Shown here piece by piece: positions 26,461-35,745 of a stretch of 64,000 bases of DNA (position 1 is the first letter of the stretch; each line of letters begins with the position of its first letter). The notes below the pieces were generated by a model. The model searched no databases. It was not told where the DNA came from and saw nothing but the letters and a program-made list of their open reading frames with translations. Made by a program: the position numbers and the translations under genes. This DNA is from Sva-07 sp963707515. Lineage in GTDB: Bacteria; Actinomycetota; Acidimicrobiia; Acidimicrobiales; Ilumatobacteraceae. The stretch is from NCBI GenBank assembly GCA_963707515.1, contig CAVPQI010000001.1:1860001-1924000 (forward strand). The letters run 5' to 3'.

Positions 26461-27717
26461 TCAGGCGCCGGCTTCCGCAAGCGGCGTCGGCCGCTGCGGG
26501 TCGAGCGATGCGAACGTGTCGATGCGCCGCAGCGACGGGAACACGAAGGCGAAGCTGCCGGCGATGACCACCGTGATGATCCCGCCGCCGGCGATCGCCC
26601 ACGGCACACCGAAGGCGCGCGCCGCGACGCCGCTCTCGAACGCCCCGAGCTCGTTCGAGGCGCCGATGAACACCCCTTCCACGGCGGTCACCCGGCCGAG
26701 CTGATCGTCGGGTGTGACCAGCGGGACGATCGAGCCGCGGATGAACATCGACACCATGTCGGCAGCGGCGATGACGACGAGGCTGACGAAGGCGACGGCG
26801 TAGCTGTTCGTCAGGCCGAACACCGCCGTCCCGAAGCCGAAGATCGCCACGGCGACCAGCAGCGTCGGGCCGACTCGACGGGTGACCGGCCGCATCGCCA
26901 GCCACACGGCCATCACCGCCGCACCGATGCCCGGGGCGGCACGGAGGAACCCGTAGGCGACGTCGCCGACCCCGAGCTGCTCGCTGGCGACGACGGGGAT
27001 CAGGGCGATCGCCCCGCCGAACAGCACGGCGAACAGGTCGAGCGAGATCGTGGCCAGCACGACGGGTGTGCGGAACACGAAGTGCAGTCCTTCGAGGGCG
27101 GTCGACAGGGTGGGCCGTTCGGTCAGCCGGTCCGGCTCGCGGACGTAGACGATGCGCAGCATCGGCACGATCGCCGCCAGTTCCAGCAACCCGGCGAGCA
27201 CGTAGGCCTGTGCCGGCCCGACCGAGTAGAGGAACCCGCCGGCGACCGGGCCGAGGATCGAGCTGGCGGTGAACGTCGCCGTCCACAGCGCGATGACGGC
27301 CGGGAACTGCTCCTTCGGGGCGAGCAGCGGGGCCATCGAGCGGCGGGCGGGTCCGATCATCGCGTCGGCGGCGCCGAACAGGAACGCCAGCCCGAACAGC
27401 GGCCACACCGCGTCGGACCCCGACAGGCTGTAGGCGACGAAGCCACCGGCGCAGGCGACACGGGCGAGGAGGAACAGCGCACTGACCCGGCGGCGGTCGA
27501 AGCGGTCGGCGACCCACCCACTGACGAGCACGAGCAGGATGGCCGGGATGAACTGCGCCAGGCCGAGCAGACCGATGTCGAGCTCGTTGCCCGTGATGTC
27601 GTAGACCTGCTTGAACAAGACGGTGATCAAGATGTTGATGCCGACCGCCGCGCACGCCGTCGACAGCAGGTACCGGCGGACCGCCGGCAGTTGCAAGACG
27701 TCGCTGGCGGCGGACAC
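26461..27717 (-). CDS. MFS transporter, exporter-like
   Basis: About 418 residues, 12 hydrophobic segments, of the EntS/antibiotic-exporter type of the major facilitator superfamily. The loop 2-3 motif is visible as GWVADRFDRRRVSAL near residue 60, and RRSMAPLLAPKEQFPAV follows segment 4. GTG at 27717 is preferred over GTG at 27726 because TAGCGT ends 7 nt before it and overlaps the alternative start. Substrate unknown. No linked biosynthetic or regulator gene. Confidence 0.88.
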   Translation of the reverse strand: MSAASDVLQLPAVRRYLLSTACAAVGINILITVLFKQVYDITGNELDIGLLGLAQFIPAILLVLVSGWVADRFDRRRVSALFLLARVACAGGFVAYSLSGSDAVWPLFGLAFLFGAADAMIGPARRSMAPLLAPKEQFPAVIALWTATFTASSILGPVAGGFLYSVGPAQAYVLAGLLELAAIVPMLRIVYVREPDRLTERPTLSTALEGLHFVFRTPVVLATISLDLFAVLFGGAIALIPVVASEQLGVGDVAYGFLRAAPGIGAAVMAVWLAMRPVTRRVGPTLLVAVAIFGFGTAVFGLTNSYAVAFVSLVVIAAADMVSMFIRGSIVPLVTPDDQLGRVTAVEGVFIGASNELGAFESGVAARAFGVPWAIAGGGIITVVIAGSFAFVFPSLRRIDTFASLDPQRPTPLAEAGA

Positions 27718-27724
27718 GCGGGGC

Positions 27725-27730
27725 ACGCTA
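27725..27730 (-). promoter_or_regulatory. Leaderless -10 candidate that decides the MFS start
   Basis: TAGCGT on the minus strand, 7 nt before GTG 27717; it runs into the alternative GTG at 27726, which argues against that start. Confidence 0.45.
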
Positions 27731-27759
27731 GTGATCGTTCGAGGCGCCCGCCCGCCCGC

Positions 27760-27794
27760 ACGGTGGACGGTGGACGGTGGACGGTGGACGGTGG
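27760..27794. repeat. Five tandem ACGGTGG heptamers
   Basis: Perfect 7-bp unit repeated five times in the gap between the MFS promoter and the purK stop; non-coding and likely length-variable. Confidence 0.9.
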
Positions 27795-27799
27795 CCCGG

Positions 27800-28936
27800 C
27801 TACCTCGCGCCGAGGGCGGCGCGCAGCTCGAGCGCTCGCGCCGCCGCCGCTCGCGACGACGACGCGACGACGGTCAGATGGCCCATCTTGCGACCCGGCC
27901 GCGGCTCGGACTTCCCGTACAGATGGAGCTTGGCGTCCGGCACCCCGAGGACCACGGACCAGTCGGGCGTCCCGCGGTCCCACAGGTCGCCGAGCAGGTT
28001 GACCATCGCCACGCCGGGCGCGGTCATCGCCGTGGATCCGAGCCCGAGCCCGCACACCGCGCGGATCTGCTGCTCGAACTGGCTGGTGACGGCCGCGTCG
28101 AGCGTCCAGTGGCCGCTGTTGTGCGGGCGCGGGGCGAGTTCGTTGACCACCACCTCACCGTCGACGACGAACATCTCGACCGCCAACACGCCGACGTAGT
28201 CGAGGGCGTCGGCGATCGCCATCGCCAGGCCCTCCGCCCGGTCGACGACGTCGGCCGGCACGGTCGCCGGCACGATCGACAGGTCGAGGATGCCGTCGAC
28301 GTGATGGTTCTCCGCCGCGGTCCACGAACGGACGTCGCCGTCGGCAGTGCGGGCGACGATGACGCTGACCTCCGACTGCAGGTCGAGGCGCTGCTCGACG
28401 ACGCACGCCACGCCGTCGAGATCGGCCCACGCGGCGAGCACCTCCGCGGCACCTCGCGCTCGTCGTTGTCCCTTGCCGTCGTAGCCGAGGCGCGCCGTCT
28501 TGACGACGACATCACCCTCGGCCAGCGCACCGAGGGCGACGGCGTCGTCGGCGAGGACCACGTGCGGGCCGACCGGGAAGCCGTTGTCGACGAGGAAGCG
28601 CTTCTCGGCGATGCGGTCCTGGGCGATCGACACGGCGTGCGCCGTCGGCGCCACCCGCACGCGCGCCGCCAGCCACGCCACCGCCTCGGCCGGCGGGTTC
28701 TCGAACTCGGTGGTCACCACCTCGCAGTCGCGCGCCAACCGTTCCAGGGCGGCGGGATCGTCGTACGCCGCCACCAGGTGCTCGTTGGCGACGACGCCGG
28801 CGGGCGCGGACGGATCCGGGTCGAGCACGACCGTCCGGTACCCCATCGTCGTCGCCGCCATCAACGCGTAACGCCCGAGCTGACCGCCCCCGAGCATCCC
28901 GATCGTCGCCGGTGGCGTGACCGCCCGTCGGCTCAT
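27800..28936 (-). CDS. purK: 5-(carboxyamino)imidazole ribonucleotide synthase
   Basis: 378 residues. ATP-grasp enzyme that carboxylates AIR to N5-CAIR in purine synthesis. Starts with IGMLGGGQLGRYALMAA (the PurK signature) and shows the ATP-grasp segments VVKTARLGYDGKGQ and VEMFVVDGEVVVNELAPRPHNSGHWT. ATG overlaps the purE stop by 4 nt, so purE-purK is a coupled pair in the usual order. Complete. Confidence 0.95.
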   Translation of the reverse strand: MSRRAVTPPATIGMLGGGQLGRYALMAATTMGYRTVVLDPDPSAPAGVVANEHLVAAYDDPAALERLARDCEVVTTEFENPPAEAVAWLAARVRVAPTAHAVSIAQDRIAEKRFLVDNGFPVGPHVVLADDAVALGALAEGDVVVKTARLGYDGKGQRRARGAAEVLAAWADLDGVACVVEQRLDLQSEVSVIVARTADGDVRSWTAAENHHVDGILDLSIVPATVPADVVDRAEGLAMAIADALDYVGVLAVEMFVVDGEVVVNELAPRPHNSGHWTLDAAVTSQFEQQIRAVCGLGLGSTAMTAPGVAMVNLLGDLWDRGTPDWSVVLGVPDAKLHLYGKSEPRPGRKMGHLTVVASSSRAAAARALELRAALGAR

Positions 28937-29436
28937 GGCGCGCCGTCGGGCGGGAGGACCGACGACGACGCCTGCTCGCGCCGCGTGGCGCGGTAGGCGT
29001 GGAGGGCGGCCGCCAGGTCGGTGTCGTCCGCGGCGAGCATCGCCACGGCGAACAGGGCGGCGTTGGTCGCGCCCGCCTCCCCGATGGCGAACGTCGCCAC
29101 CGGCACCCCGGCGGGCATCTGGACGATCGAGTACAACGAGTCCTGACCGCCGAGGTGGCGGGACGGGACCGGAACCCCGAGGACCGGCACGGTGGTCTTC
29201 GCCGCCAGCATCCCCGGGAGGTGCGCCGCCCCGCCGGCTCCGGCGATGATCGCTCGCAGCCCACGGTCTTCGGCGGTGTCGGCGAACTCGAACATCTCGT
29301 CGGGCATCCGGTGGGCGCTGACGACCCGCGCCTCGTGGGCGACACCGAACGCCTCGAGGATCTCGACCGCCTTGCTCATCGTCGGCCAGTCGCTCGACGA
29401 TCCCATCACGACGTCGACGACCGGTGCGGTTCCCAC
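28933..29436 (-). CDS. purE: N5-carboxyaminoimidazole ribonucleotide mutase
   Basis: 167 residues. Converts N5-CAIR made by PurK into CAIR. Signature VVMGSSSDWPTM near residue 10, VSAHRMPDEMFEFA near 43 and GAGGAAHLPGMLAA near 70 are all present. GTG at 29436 gives the normal length and lies 6 nt after TACGCT. Its position and overlap with purK confirm the assignment. Confidence 0.95.
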   Translation of the reverse strand: MGTAPVVDVVMGSSSDWPTMSKAVEILEAFGVAHEARVVSAHRMPDEMFEFADTAEDRGLRAIIAGAGGAAHLPGMLAAKTTVPVLGVPVPSRHLGGQDSLYSIVQMPAGVPVATFAIGEAGATNAALFAVAMLAADDTDLAAALHAYRATRREQASSSVLPPDGAP

Positions 29437-29442
29437 GCAGGC

Positions 29443-29448
29443 AGCGTA
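29443..29448 (-). promoter_or_regulatory. Leaderless -10 candidate of the purE-purK operon
   Basis: TACGCT on the minus strand, 6 nt before GTG 29436. The element abuts the stop of the upstream leftward gene, leaving almost no room for an untranslated leader. Confidence 0.5.
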
Positions 29449-29468
29449 CGCGGTCGAGCTGTCGCGGC

Positions 29469-31871
29469 TCAGACGAGCCCGCGGCTCTGCGACGCCTTGA
29501 GCCCGATGTAGCCGGGGATCGTCGGGAACCAGTAGTTGATGCCGCGGAAGAGGATCACCGCCGCCCATGCGGTCGCCTCGTCGACGCCGGCGTTGCCGAG
29601 CACGAGCACCAGTGCCGCACCGACGGCACCGACACCGCCGGGCGTCGGCACGGTCGAGGCGATCGTGTTGGCGATCATGTAGAGGGCCCCGAGCGTGGCG
29701 AAGGAGAGGTCGACATCGAACGCCCGACACGAGGCGACGAAGGCGACGATCGTGCACATCTTGCCCATCGCCGCGCCGCCGAAGAGCAGGCCCAGCTTCG
29801 ACGGCATGCGCGCCAACTCACCGAAGTCGGACTTGATCTTGTGCAGCGTCGAGGTGACGATGCGGATCACCCAGTGCCGGATCTTCGGGGTGAGGGCGAT
29901 GACGATCGCCGCCAGCACGACCGCCAGGACGATGACGAGGACGATCGTCAGGTCTGGCCCGCCGCCGTCGCCGCCCGACTGCTGGTCGGCAGCCGCGTCG
30001 GTGCTGCTCCACAGCAGGAACACGACGAGGAACAGCGCCTGCATCACACCGCTCGCCGCCGAGGTGAGCCCGATCGCCGCCGCCGCGACGACACCGTCGG
30101 TGCCGCCCTTCTGCAGGTAGCGGACGCGGATCGCCATGCCCCCGGCGTTCATCGGCGTGAAGCGGTTGAGGAACGACTGGCCGAACATGATCAGCGTCGC
30201 TTCGCCGAGCGGCACCCGACGGACCACCGAACCGCTCAGCGAGAACGCCCCGGCGAGCGTGCCGAGCAGCGTGGCGATCAGGACCGGCACCGCCCACGGC
30301 CAGTCGATCCCCGTCAGGGCGTCTCTGATCTGGTCCCAGTTGCTGGCGAACGCCAACAGGATGAAGGCCAGCACGGCGAAGCCGACCCAGGTGACCGCCT
30401 TGCCGAAGCTGATCCGCTCCAGCTCGGCGAGCTCGACCTCGTCGACGCCGAGTTGCTGCTGGACCGCCGTGCGCAGCTCGTCGGCGAACTTCTTGCGCTT
30501 GGCGATCAGTCGTCGCGCCGGCGCCGACAGTGCCGGCAGTTGGATGAACGGCAACGTCCCGGCGAGCTGCTCGTGGGGGACGTTGCGCACCGCTGCGGCG
30601 ACCGCCCGGTCCGAGCCGACCGCCAGCGCCGAGGCGACGAGCAGCTCGGCGCGGTCGACGGCGCGGGAGTCACTGCTGGCGGCCAGCAGGGCCGATCCCA
30701 TGCCGGTCAGGGTGACGGTGTCGCCGTCGACGACGACGTTGTTCGACGCCAGCGACCGGTGGGCGATCTTGGCGTCGTGGAGCAGCCCGAGCTGGCGCCA
30801 GGCATCGTCGAGGGCGGCCTCGGAGACGGTGTCGCCGTCGAGTTCGGTGAGCGACCGCCCGTCGGTGGCGCTGACGACGTACACCGCGCTGTCGCGGTCC
30901 GCGGGCGCTGCAGCCAGCACCCGCGGCACGCGGACGCCGGCGCGCTCGGCCATCGACGTCGTCAGCGCCAACTGGGCGACACGTACCCGCGGTCGCGTCG
31001 ACAGCGATTGCTCGTCGACGTCACGGACGCGGATGGCACGGATGATCCCGGCAAACACCTCGGCGTCGCGATCGTCACGATCGAGGTAAAGGACCTGCAC
31101 CGGCTTGCCGTCCGCCGTGCCGTCGTACACCCGCGTCCCGTGCGCCGTTGCCTCGTCGGCGAGGTCGTCGACGTCGAAGCCGCCCGCCGCGAGCGCGGCG
31201 CGGAGCGTCGCCGAGCCAGGTCGGCGCTGCGGCGAGCCGAAGGCGACGAGGAAGGCGTAACCGACGCTCATGCCGAGGGTCACCGTGACGGCGATGCTGA
31301 CCGGCGCCTGGGTGGCGCTGAGGATGCGCACGGCGGCGGCGACGCCGACCCCGGTCCACGCCACCCGCCGCCACGAGGCGGACATCAGCGGGGACGCCGT
31401 GGTCGCGCCGGCGACCAACCCCGCGAGGTAGGCGGCCGACGGGAAGTCGGTCGGGATGAACGAGCTCGACCGGAGATCAGTGATCTCGGTCGGCGGCGCC
31501 GCACGGGTCAACCAGTCGGTGATGAGGACCATCACGACGCCGCTGGCGACGGCGGACGCGACGACGAGGGCGGTGAGCGCACGGGTGCTGCGGGCGAGCA
31601 ACCACCCGACGATGCAGATCGGGATGGCGATGATCAGCAGCTGTGCCGACACCACCAGCGCGTACCGCAACCAGTCCGGCATGCGACCGAGGAGCCGGAC
31701 CAGGTCGGCCGAGGCGTTGGTCAGCGCGCTCGGCACGAGCGCCGTCAGGACGAGCACGAGGACCAGCAGGGCGGCCCACAGCACGAGGTGGGCGACATCG
31801 ACAGGGTGCCGGCGCCAGTCGCGCCGGTCCCGCTCAGCGAGGGCGCGCGGAGCCGCCTCGGTCGTCGTCAC
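29469..31871 (-). CDS. Membrane protein: kinase-like region fused to UPF0104/LPG-synthase TM domain
   Basis: 800 residues. N-terminal block of about seven hydrophobic segments (to about 220), a soluble middle (about 225-490) and a C-terminal UPF0104/lysylphosphatidylglycerol-synthase-type membrane domain (about 500-800, with SLSGSVVRRVPLGEATLIM, FTPMNAGGMAIRVRYL and STVPTPGGVGAVGAAL). The middle looks like a protein or AarF-type kinase fold: HRSLASNNVVVDG near 372 replaces HRD...N, and LTGMGSA replaces DFG, so both catalytic Asp residues are missing. Probably a pseudokinase controlling a lipid flippase or transporter; substrate unknown. GTG 31871 follows CATAGT by 7 nt. Confidence 0.82.
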   Translation of the reverse strand: MTTTEAAPRALAERDRRDWRRHPVDVAHLVLWAALLVLVLVLTALVPSALTNASADLVRLLGRMPDWLRYALVVSAQLLIIAIPICIVGWLLARSTRALTALVVASAVASGVVMVLITDWLTRAAPPTEITDLRSSSFIPTDFPSAAYLAGLVAGATTASPLMSASWRRVAWTGVGVAAAVRILSATQAPVSIAVTVTLGMSVGYAFLVAFGSPQRRPGSATLRAALAAGGFDVDDLADEATAHGTRVYDGTADGKPVQVLYLDRDDRDAEVFAGIIRAIRVRDVDEQSLSTRPRVRVAQLALTTSMAERAGVRVPRVLAAAPADRDSAVYVVSATDGRSLTELDGDTVSEAALDDAWRQLGLLHDAKIAHRSLASNNVVVDGDTVTLTGMGSALLAASSDSRAVDRAELLVASALAVGSDRAVAAAVRNVPHEQLAGTLPFIQLPALSAPARRLIAKRKKFADELRTAVQQQLGVDEVELAELERISFGKAVTWVGFAVLAFILLAFASNWDQIRDALTGIDWPWAVPVLIATLLGTLAGAFSLSGSVVRRVPLGEATLIMFGQSFLNRFTPMNAGGMAIRVRYLQKGGTDGVVAAAAIGLTSAASGVMQALFLVVFLLWSSTDAAADQQSGGDGGGPDLTIVLVIVLAVVLAAIVIALTPKIRHWVIRIVTSTLHKIKSDFGELARMPSKLGLLFGGAAMGKMCTIVAFVASCRAFDVDLSFATLGALYMIANTIASTVPTPGGVGAVGAALVLVLGNAGVDEATAWAAVILFRGINYWFPTIPGYIGLKASQSRGLV

Positions 31872-31958
31872 GGCGCCAACTATGGCGCATGCGGGCGGTA
31901 TCGCCGTGCATCGTCGGCGGCGGCAGCGACGCGGCGGAACCAGTTGCCGCCGGCGCGG

Positions 31959-33203
31959 TCAGCCGAGCACGTCGGCCAGCGCCTCGCACGCCCGATCGAC
32001 GTCACCGGGCGACGTGTAGTGCACGAACGAGAGCCGCACCACTCCACGATCGGGATCGATGCCGAGGCCGTCGAGCACGCGGGTCGCGTAGTAGTGGCCG
32101 GAGCTGGTCTGCACACCGCGGGCGACGAGCTGGCGGGCGACATCGGCCGGCTCGCGCCGGAGCGGCGAGAAGGCGATCGTCGGGCAGCGATGTCCGTCCC
32201 CATCGCCGAGTGTCGACGGACCGAGCAGCCGCACGTCGTCGCGGTCGCGCAGCACGTCGAGCAGCCGGGGCGTCAGCGCGTCCTCGTGGTCGCGCCAGAG
32301 CGTCGACACCGCCCGCACCGCCGACGGCAGGTCGGCATCGGTCGCACCGCCGTGGTGGCGGTGGCTGGCCTCGACGTAGTCGAGCACGGCCCCGGCAGCG
32401 GCGACCTGGGCGTGGTCGGGACCCGCTGGGTTGAGCCGCTTGTCCGCGACGGAGTCGTTGAAGTAGTGGCTCTGGTTCGGCAGTTCGGTCATCATCCCGG
32501 AGCGGACGACCATCAGCCCCTGGTGGACCGAGTACGTCTTGTACAGGCTGAACAGGTAGACGTCGGCGCCGATCGCCGCGACGTCCGGGATCGTGTGCGG
32601 GGCGAACGACACGCCGTCGACGATCACCCGCGCCCCGATCGCGTGGGCTCGCCGGGTCACCTCGGCGACATCGTTCTCCTTGCCGACGATGTTCGAGGCA
32701 TGGGGCACCGTGACGAGCACCGTGCGGTCCCCGAGCAGTTCGTCGAAGCCGGCGAGATCGAGCATCCCCGTGTCGGCGTCGGTACGCCACTCGCGCACGG
32801 TGCAGCCGACGCGCTCGGCGGCCCGGCGGATGGCACCGGTGTTCGCCTCGTGGTCCTGATTGGTGACGATCACCTCGTCGGCGGGGCTCAGCACGTCCGC
32901 TAGGGCGTGCGCCAGCACGTAGGTGTTGGCCGACGTCGACGGTCCGAACACGACCTCGCGATCTTCGACACCGAGGGCATCGGCCCAGCGCTGCCGCGAC
33001 CGATCCATCGACGCCCCGGCCTCGGCCGACGAGGCGTACTCGCTGTACGGCTGCACCTTGAGCCGGGTGTAGTGGTCGAGCAGGGCATCGATCGTCTGTC
33101 GGCAGGCGAACGAACCCCCCGCGTTCTCGAAGAACGACTGGTCGGCGTTGACCGGCTGATCGAACGCCGGGAACTGCGAACGGACGAAGTCGAGGTCGAG
33201 CAC
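31959..33203 (-). CDS. Class V aminotransferase / cysteine desulfurase-like protein
   Basis: 414 residues. PLP fold type I with FFENAGGSFACRQTIDAL at the start, SANTYVLAHAL, QDHEANTGAIRRAAERVG (the His-stacking segment), VIVDGVSFAPH with the PLP Asp, and SLYKTYSVHQG where the Lys is the Schiff-base residue near 222. Closest to cysteine-desulfurase-like (SufS/CsdA-type) or kynureninase-like enzymes, but the reactive Cys of SufS is not evident, so a true desulfurase is doubtful. Shares a 35-bp divergent intergenic region with the next PLP enzyme. Confidence 0.82.
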   Translation of the reverse strand: MLDLDFVRSQFPAFDQPVNADQSFFENAGGSFACRQTIDALLDHYTRLKVQPYSEYASSAEAGASMDRSRQRWADALGVEDREVVFGPSTSANTYVLAHALADVLSPADEVIVTNQDHEANTGAIRRAAERVGCTVREWRTDADTGMLDLAGFDELLGDRTVLVTVPHASNIVGKENDVAEVTRRAHAIGARVIVDGVSFAPHTIPDVAAIGADVYLFSLYKTYSVHQGLMVVRSGMMTELPNQSHYFNDSVADKRLNPAGPDHAQVAAAGAVLDYVEASHRHHGGATDADLPSAVRAVSTLWRDHEDALTPRLLDVLRDRDDVRLLGPSTLGDGDGHRCPTIAFSPLRREPADVARQLVARGVQTSSGHYYATRVLDGLGIDPDRGVVRLSFVHYTSPGDVDRACEALADVLG

Positions 33204-33238
33204 CGCGCCACGGTAGCGACCGGGTGCAAGATGGTGCC
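33204..33238. promoter_or_regulatory. 35-bp divergent region with two back-to-back leaderless promoters
   Basis: Minus strand TACCGT (33210-33215) is 6 nt before GTG 33203. Plus strand CAAGAT (33227-33232) is 6 nt before GTG 33239. No Shine-Dalgarno sequence fits in the space, so both transcripts probably begin at the start codons and the two -35 regions must overlap the opposite gene. Confidence 0.55.
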
Positions 33239-34259
33239 GTGAACCGTCCAGCCGACGCGGCAACCATCGACGACCTGACGACACCGGCGCTGGTGATCGA
33301 CCGGGCATCGTTCGACCACAACCTGGCGGCGATGGACGCCGTGCTCCCCGGCTCCCTGCTGCGCCCCCACGTCAAGGCGTTCAAGTCGACCGCCCTGGCA
33401 GCGCGCCTCGCCGCCGACGGGCACCGCAACTTCTGCGCCGCCACGCCGCGCGAGATCGAGGGCATGGTCGGCGCCGGTCTCGGCGACGACCTCCTGCTCG
33501 CCAACGAGACGCTCGACACGGCGCGCCTCGGCGCGCTCGCCGACGAGGCATCGATCACCGTCGCCATCGACTCCGACGCCACCCTCGATGCCGCCATCCG
33601 CGGTGGCATCCGCTCGGTGCTCGTCGACGTCGACGTCGGCCTCCCCCGCTGCGGATGCGCGCCCGACGACGCCGGCCGTCTCGCCGACCGTGCCCGCGCC
33701 GCCGGCCTCGACGTCCGAGGCGTGATGGGGTACGAGGGCCACCTGATGATGATCCACGACCGTGCCGCCAAGCAGGCCAAGGTCGATGCAGCGATGTCGA
33801 TCCTGCTCGCCGCCCACGCCGACGTCGGCGGCGACATCGTCTCCGGCGGCGGCACCGGCACGTTCGACGTCAACACCTGGTGCACCGAGATCCAAGCCGG
33901 CTCGTACACGCTGATGGACACCCAGTACGCCGAGCTCGACGTGCCGTTCCGCAAGGCGCTGTCGGTGGTGGCCACCGTGGTGTCGGTCAACCCGAAGGGC
34001 TGGATCGTCGCCGACTGCGGCCTCAAGGCACTCGGCATGGACCACGGCAACCCGTCGTGGGACGGCGGTGACGTGTTCTTCTGCTCCGACGAACACATCA
34101 CGTTCGAGCCCGCACCGACTCGCCGACTGGAAGGTCGGCGACCGGGTGCACATCTGGCCGGCACACATCGACCCGACGGTCGCCAGCCACGAGCAGTTCT
34201 GGATCGCCGACGGGGACACGATCATCGACCGCTGGGCGATCGACCTCCGCCACTGGTGA
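33239..34259 (+). CDS. D-threonine aldolase / alanine-racemase-fold PLP protein, frameshifted near the end
   Basis: Fold type III PLP enzyme: TPALVIDRASFDHNLAAM, RPHVKAFKSTALAARLA (PLP Lys in HVKAFKS), VDVDVGLPRCG, GVMGYEGHLMM, and VSGGGTGTFDVN follow the D-threonine aldolase/D-serine dehydratase-like family (DSD1 type), with the late metal-site region WPAHIDPTVASHEQFW. The frame changes near 34115: one extra C separates FEPA from RLADWKVGDRVHIWP. Restored length about 339 residues. Preferred substrate (D-threonine, D-serine, 3-hydroxyaspartate) cannot be settled. Confidence 0.82.
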
Positions 34260-34267
34260 GCACACCC

Positions 34268-34289
34268 GGCGAGGGAAGCGCCAGCGACG
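34268..34289 (-). repeat. Copy of a dispersed motif CGCTGGCGCTTCCCTCGCCGG
   Basis: Reverse-strand copy lying just after the aldolase-like gene. The same motif occurs at about 62174 and 63711 (there with one extra T), both near dnaN. Confidence 0.7.
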
Positions 34290-34347
34290 AGCCGGCGTCG
34301 GGCCGACAGACGTCAGGACCGCCGGACCGCCGTGAGGCCCGACGGAC

Positions 34348-35745
34348 TCAAATGGCGCGGGCGGCGTTGTCGAAGCGGGTGTACTGGCCGAGGAAGACCA
34401 GGCGTTTGGTGCCGGTCGGGCCGGCGCGGTGCTTGGCGACGATCACCTCGGCCGAACCCTTGTCCGGCGACTCCGGGTTGTACACCTCGTCGCGGTACAG
34501 GAACATCACGACGTCGGCGTCCTGCTCCAGCGATCCCGACTCGCGCAGGTCGGCGAGCATCGGTCGCTTGTCCGATCGGGCCTCGAGGTTTCGGCTCAGC
34601 TGGCTGAGGGCGACGATCGGCACCTCGAGCTCGCGGGCGAGGACCTTCAGGTTCCGGCTGATCTCGCTCACCTCGAGCTGACGGTTCTCGGAACGTCCGC
34701 TGCCGCTCATCAGCTGCAGGTAGTCGATCATGATCAGCGCCAGGCCACCGTGTTGGGCCTTGATCCGCCGTGCCTTGGCCCGGATCTCCATGACCGTGAC
34801 CTGCGGGTTGTCGTCGAGGAACAGCGGCACCTCGAGCCGACCGACGGCCAGGCCGATCTTCGACCAGTCGCTCTCGCTCAGTCGGCCGGTGCGCAGCTTC
34901 GTCGAGTCGACCTTGGCCTCGCTGGCGAGGATGCGCTGGGTCAGCTCGGCGTGGCCCATCTCCAGCGAGAACACGAGGACCGGCTTGCCGGCGTGCTTGG
35001 CGATGTGGGTCGCCATGCCGAGGCCGAAGGCCGTCTTGCCGACCGCCGGCCGGGCTCCGACGATGTTCAGCGTGCTCGGCTGCAACCCGGAGAGCATGTC
35101 GTCGAGGTCGTCGTAGCCGGTCGCCGCACCGGTGATCGTGTTGCCCCGCTCGTAGCTCTCCTCGAGCCGATCCATCGCCTCGTTGAGCAGCTCTTGGATC
35201 TGGCGGGTCGAGTCGACGACACGGTCCTCGGCGACCTCGAACATCTTCGACTCGGCGAGGTCGACCGCCTTGGTGACGTCGTCGGGCTCGCTGAAGGCGA
35301 GGTCGGTGATCTCGCCCGCGGTGTGGATCAGCCGCCGCAGGAGGGCGGTGTCCATGACGATGCGGGCGTAGTGCTCGGCGCCCGACACCGACGGTGTGGC
35401 GTTCTGCAGTTCGTTCAGCCGTTCGATGCCACCGACCTGATCGAGCAGCCCATGACGACGCAGTTCGTCGGCGACCGTGACGACGTCGACCGGTCCCGAC
35501 GACGTGTACAACGCCTTGATGGCGTCGAAGACGTGCTGGTGGACCGGGCTGTAGAAGTCGCGGACATCGAGCCCGGCCTCGCTGACCACGCCGATCGCGT
35601 CACGCGACAGCAACAGAGCACCGAGCACCGACTCCTCGGCCTGCAGGTTGTGGGGAGGGACCCGTCCACCGCGCACCGGTGCAGGACTTCCAGCACCCCC
35701 ACGAGCGTGGTCGTTGCGGTGGGCGAGTTCTCGGTCGGCGGGCAT
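34348..35745 (-). CDS. dnaB: Replicative DNA helicase DnaB
   Basis: 465 residues, hexameric 5'-3' helicase. N-terminal primase-binding domain (PHNLQAEESVLGALLLS), then the RecA-like motor: Walker A GARPAVGKTAFGLG near residue 215, Walker B LIMIDYLQLM, sensor-like SQLSRNLEARSDKRPMLADL and arginine-finger region VAKHRAGPTG. No intein interrupts it, unlike the mycobacterial gene. It follows rpsF-ssb-rpsR-rplI after a 245-bp gap with a hairpin and DnaA-like boxes, so it may have its own promoter. Confidence 0.97.
   Translation of the reverse strand: MPADRELAHRNDHARGGAGSPAPVRGGRVPPHNLQAEESVLGALLLSRDAIGVVSEAGLDVRDFYSPVHQHVFDAIKALYTSSGPVDVVTVADELRRHGLLDQVGGIERLNELQNATPSVSGAEHYARIVMDTALLRRLIHTAGEITDLAFSEPDDVTKAVDLAESKMFEVAEDRVVDSTRQIQELLNEAMDRLEESYERGNTITGAATGYDDLDDMLSGLQPSTLNIVGARPAVGKTAFGLGMATHIAKHAGKPVLVFSLEMGHAELTQRILASEAKVDSTKLRTGRLSESDWSKIGLAVGRLEVPLFLDDNPQVTVMEIRAKARRIKAQHGGLALIMIDYLQLMSGSGRSENRQLEVSEISRNLKVLARELEVPIVALSQLSRNLEARSDKRPMLADLRESGSLEQDADVVMFLYRDEVYNPESPDKGSAEVIVAKHRAGPTGTKRLVFLGQYTRFDNAARAI

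Noticed and set aside
29424..32903. A very long rightward open frame (over 1100 codons) opposite purE, the flippase-like gene and the aminotransferase
   Set aside because: It is antisense to genes with clear family motifs, is rich in Arg/Asp/Gln/His as expected from the complement of GC-rich codons, and has no domain.
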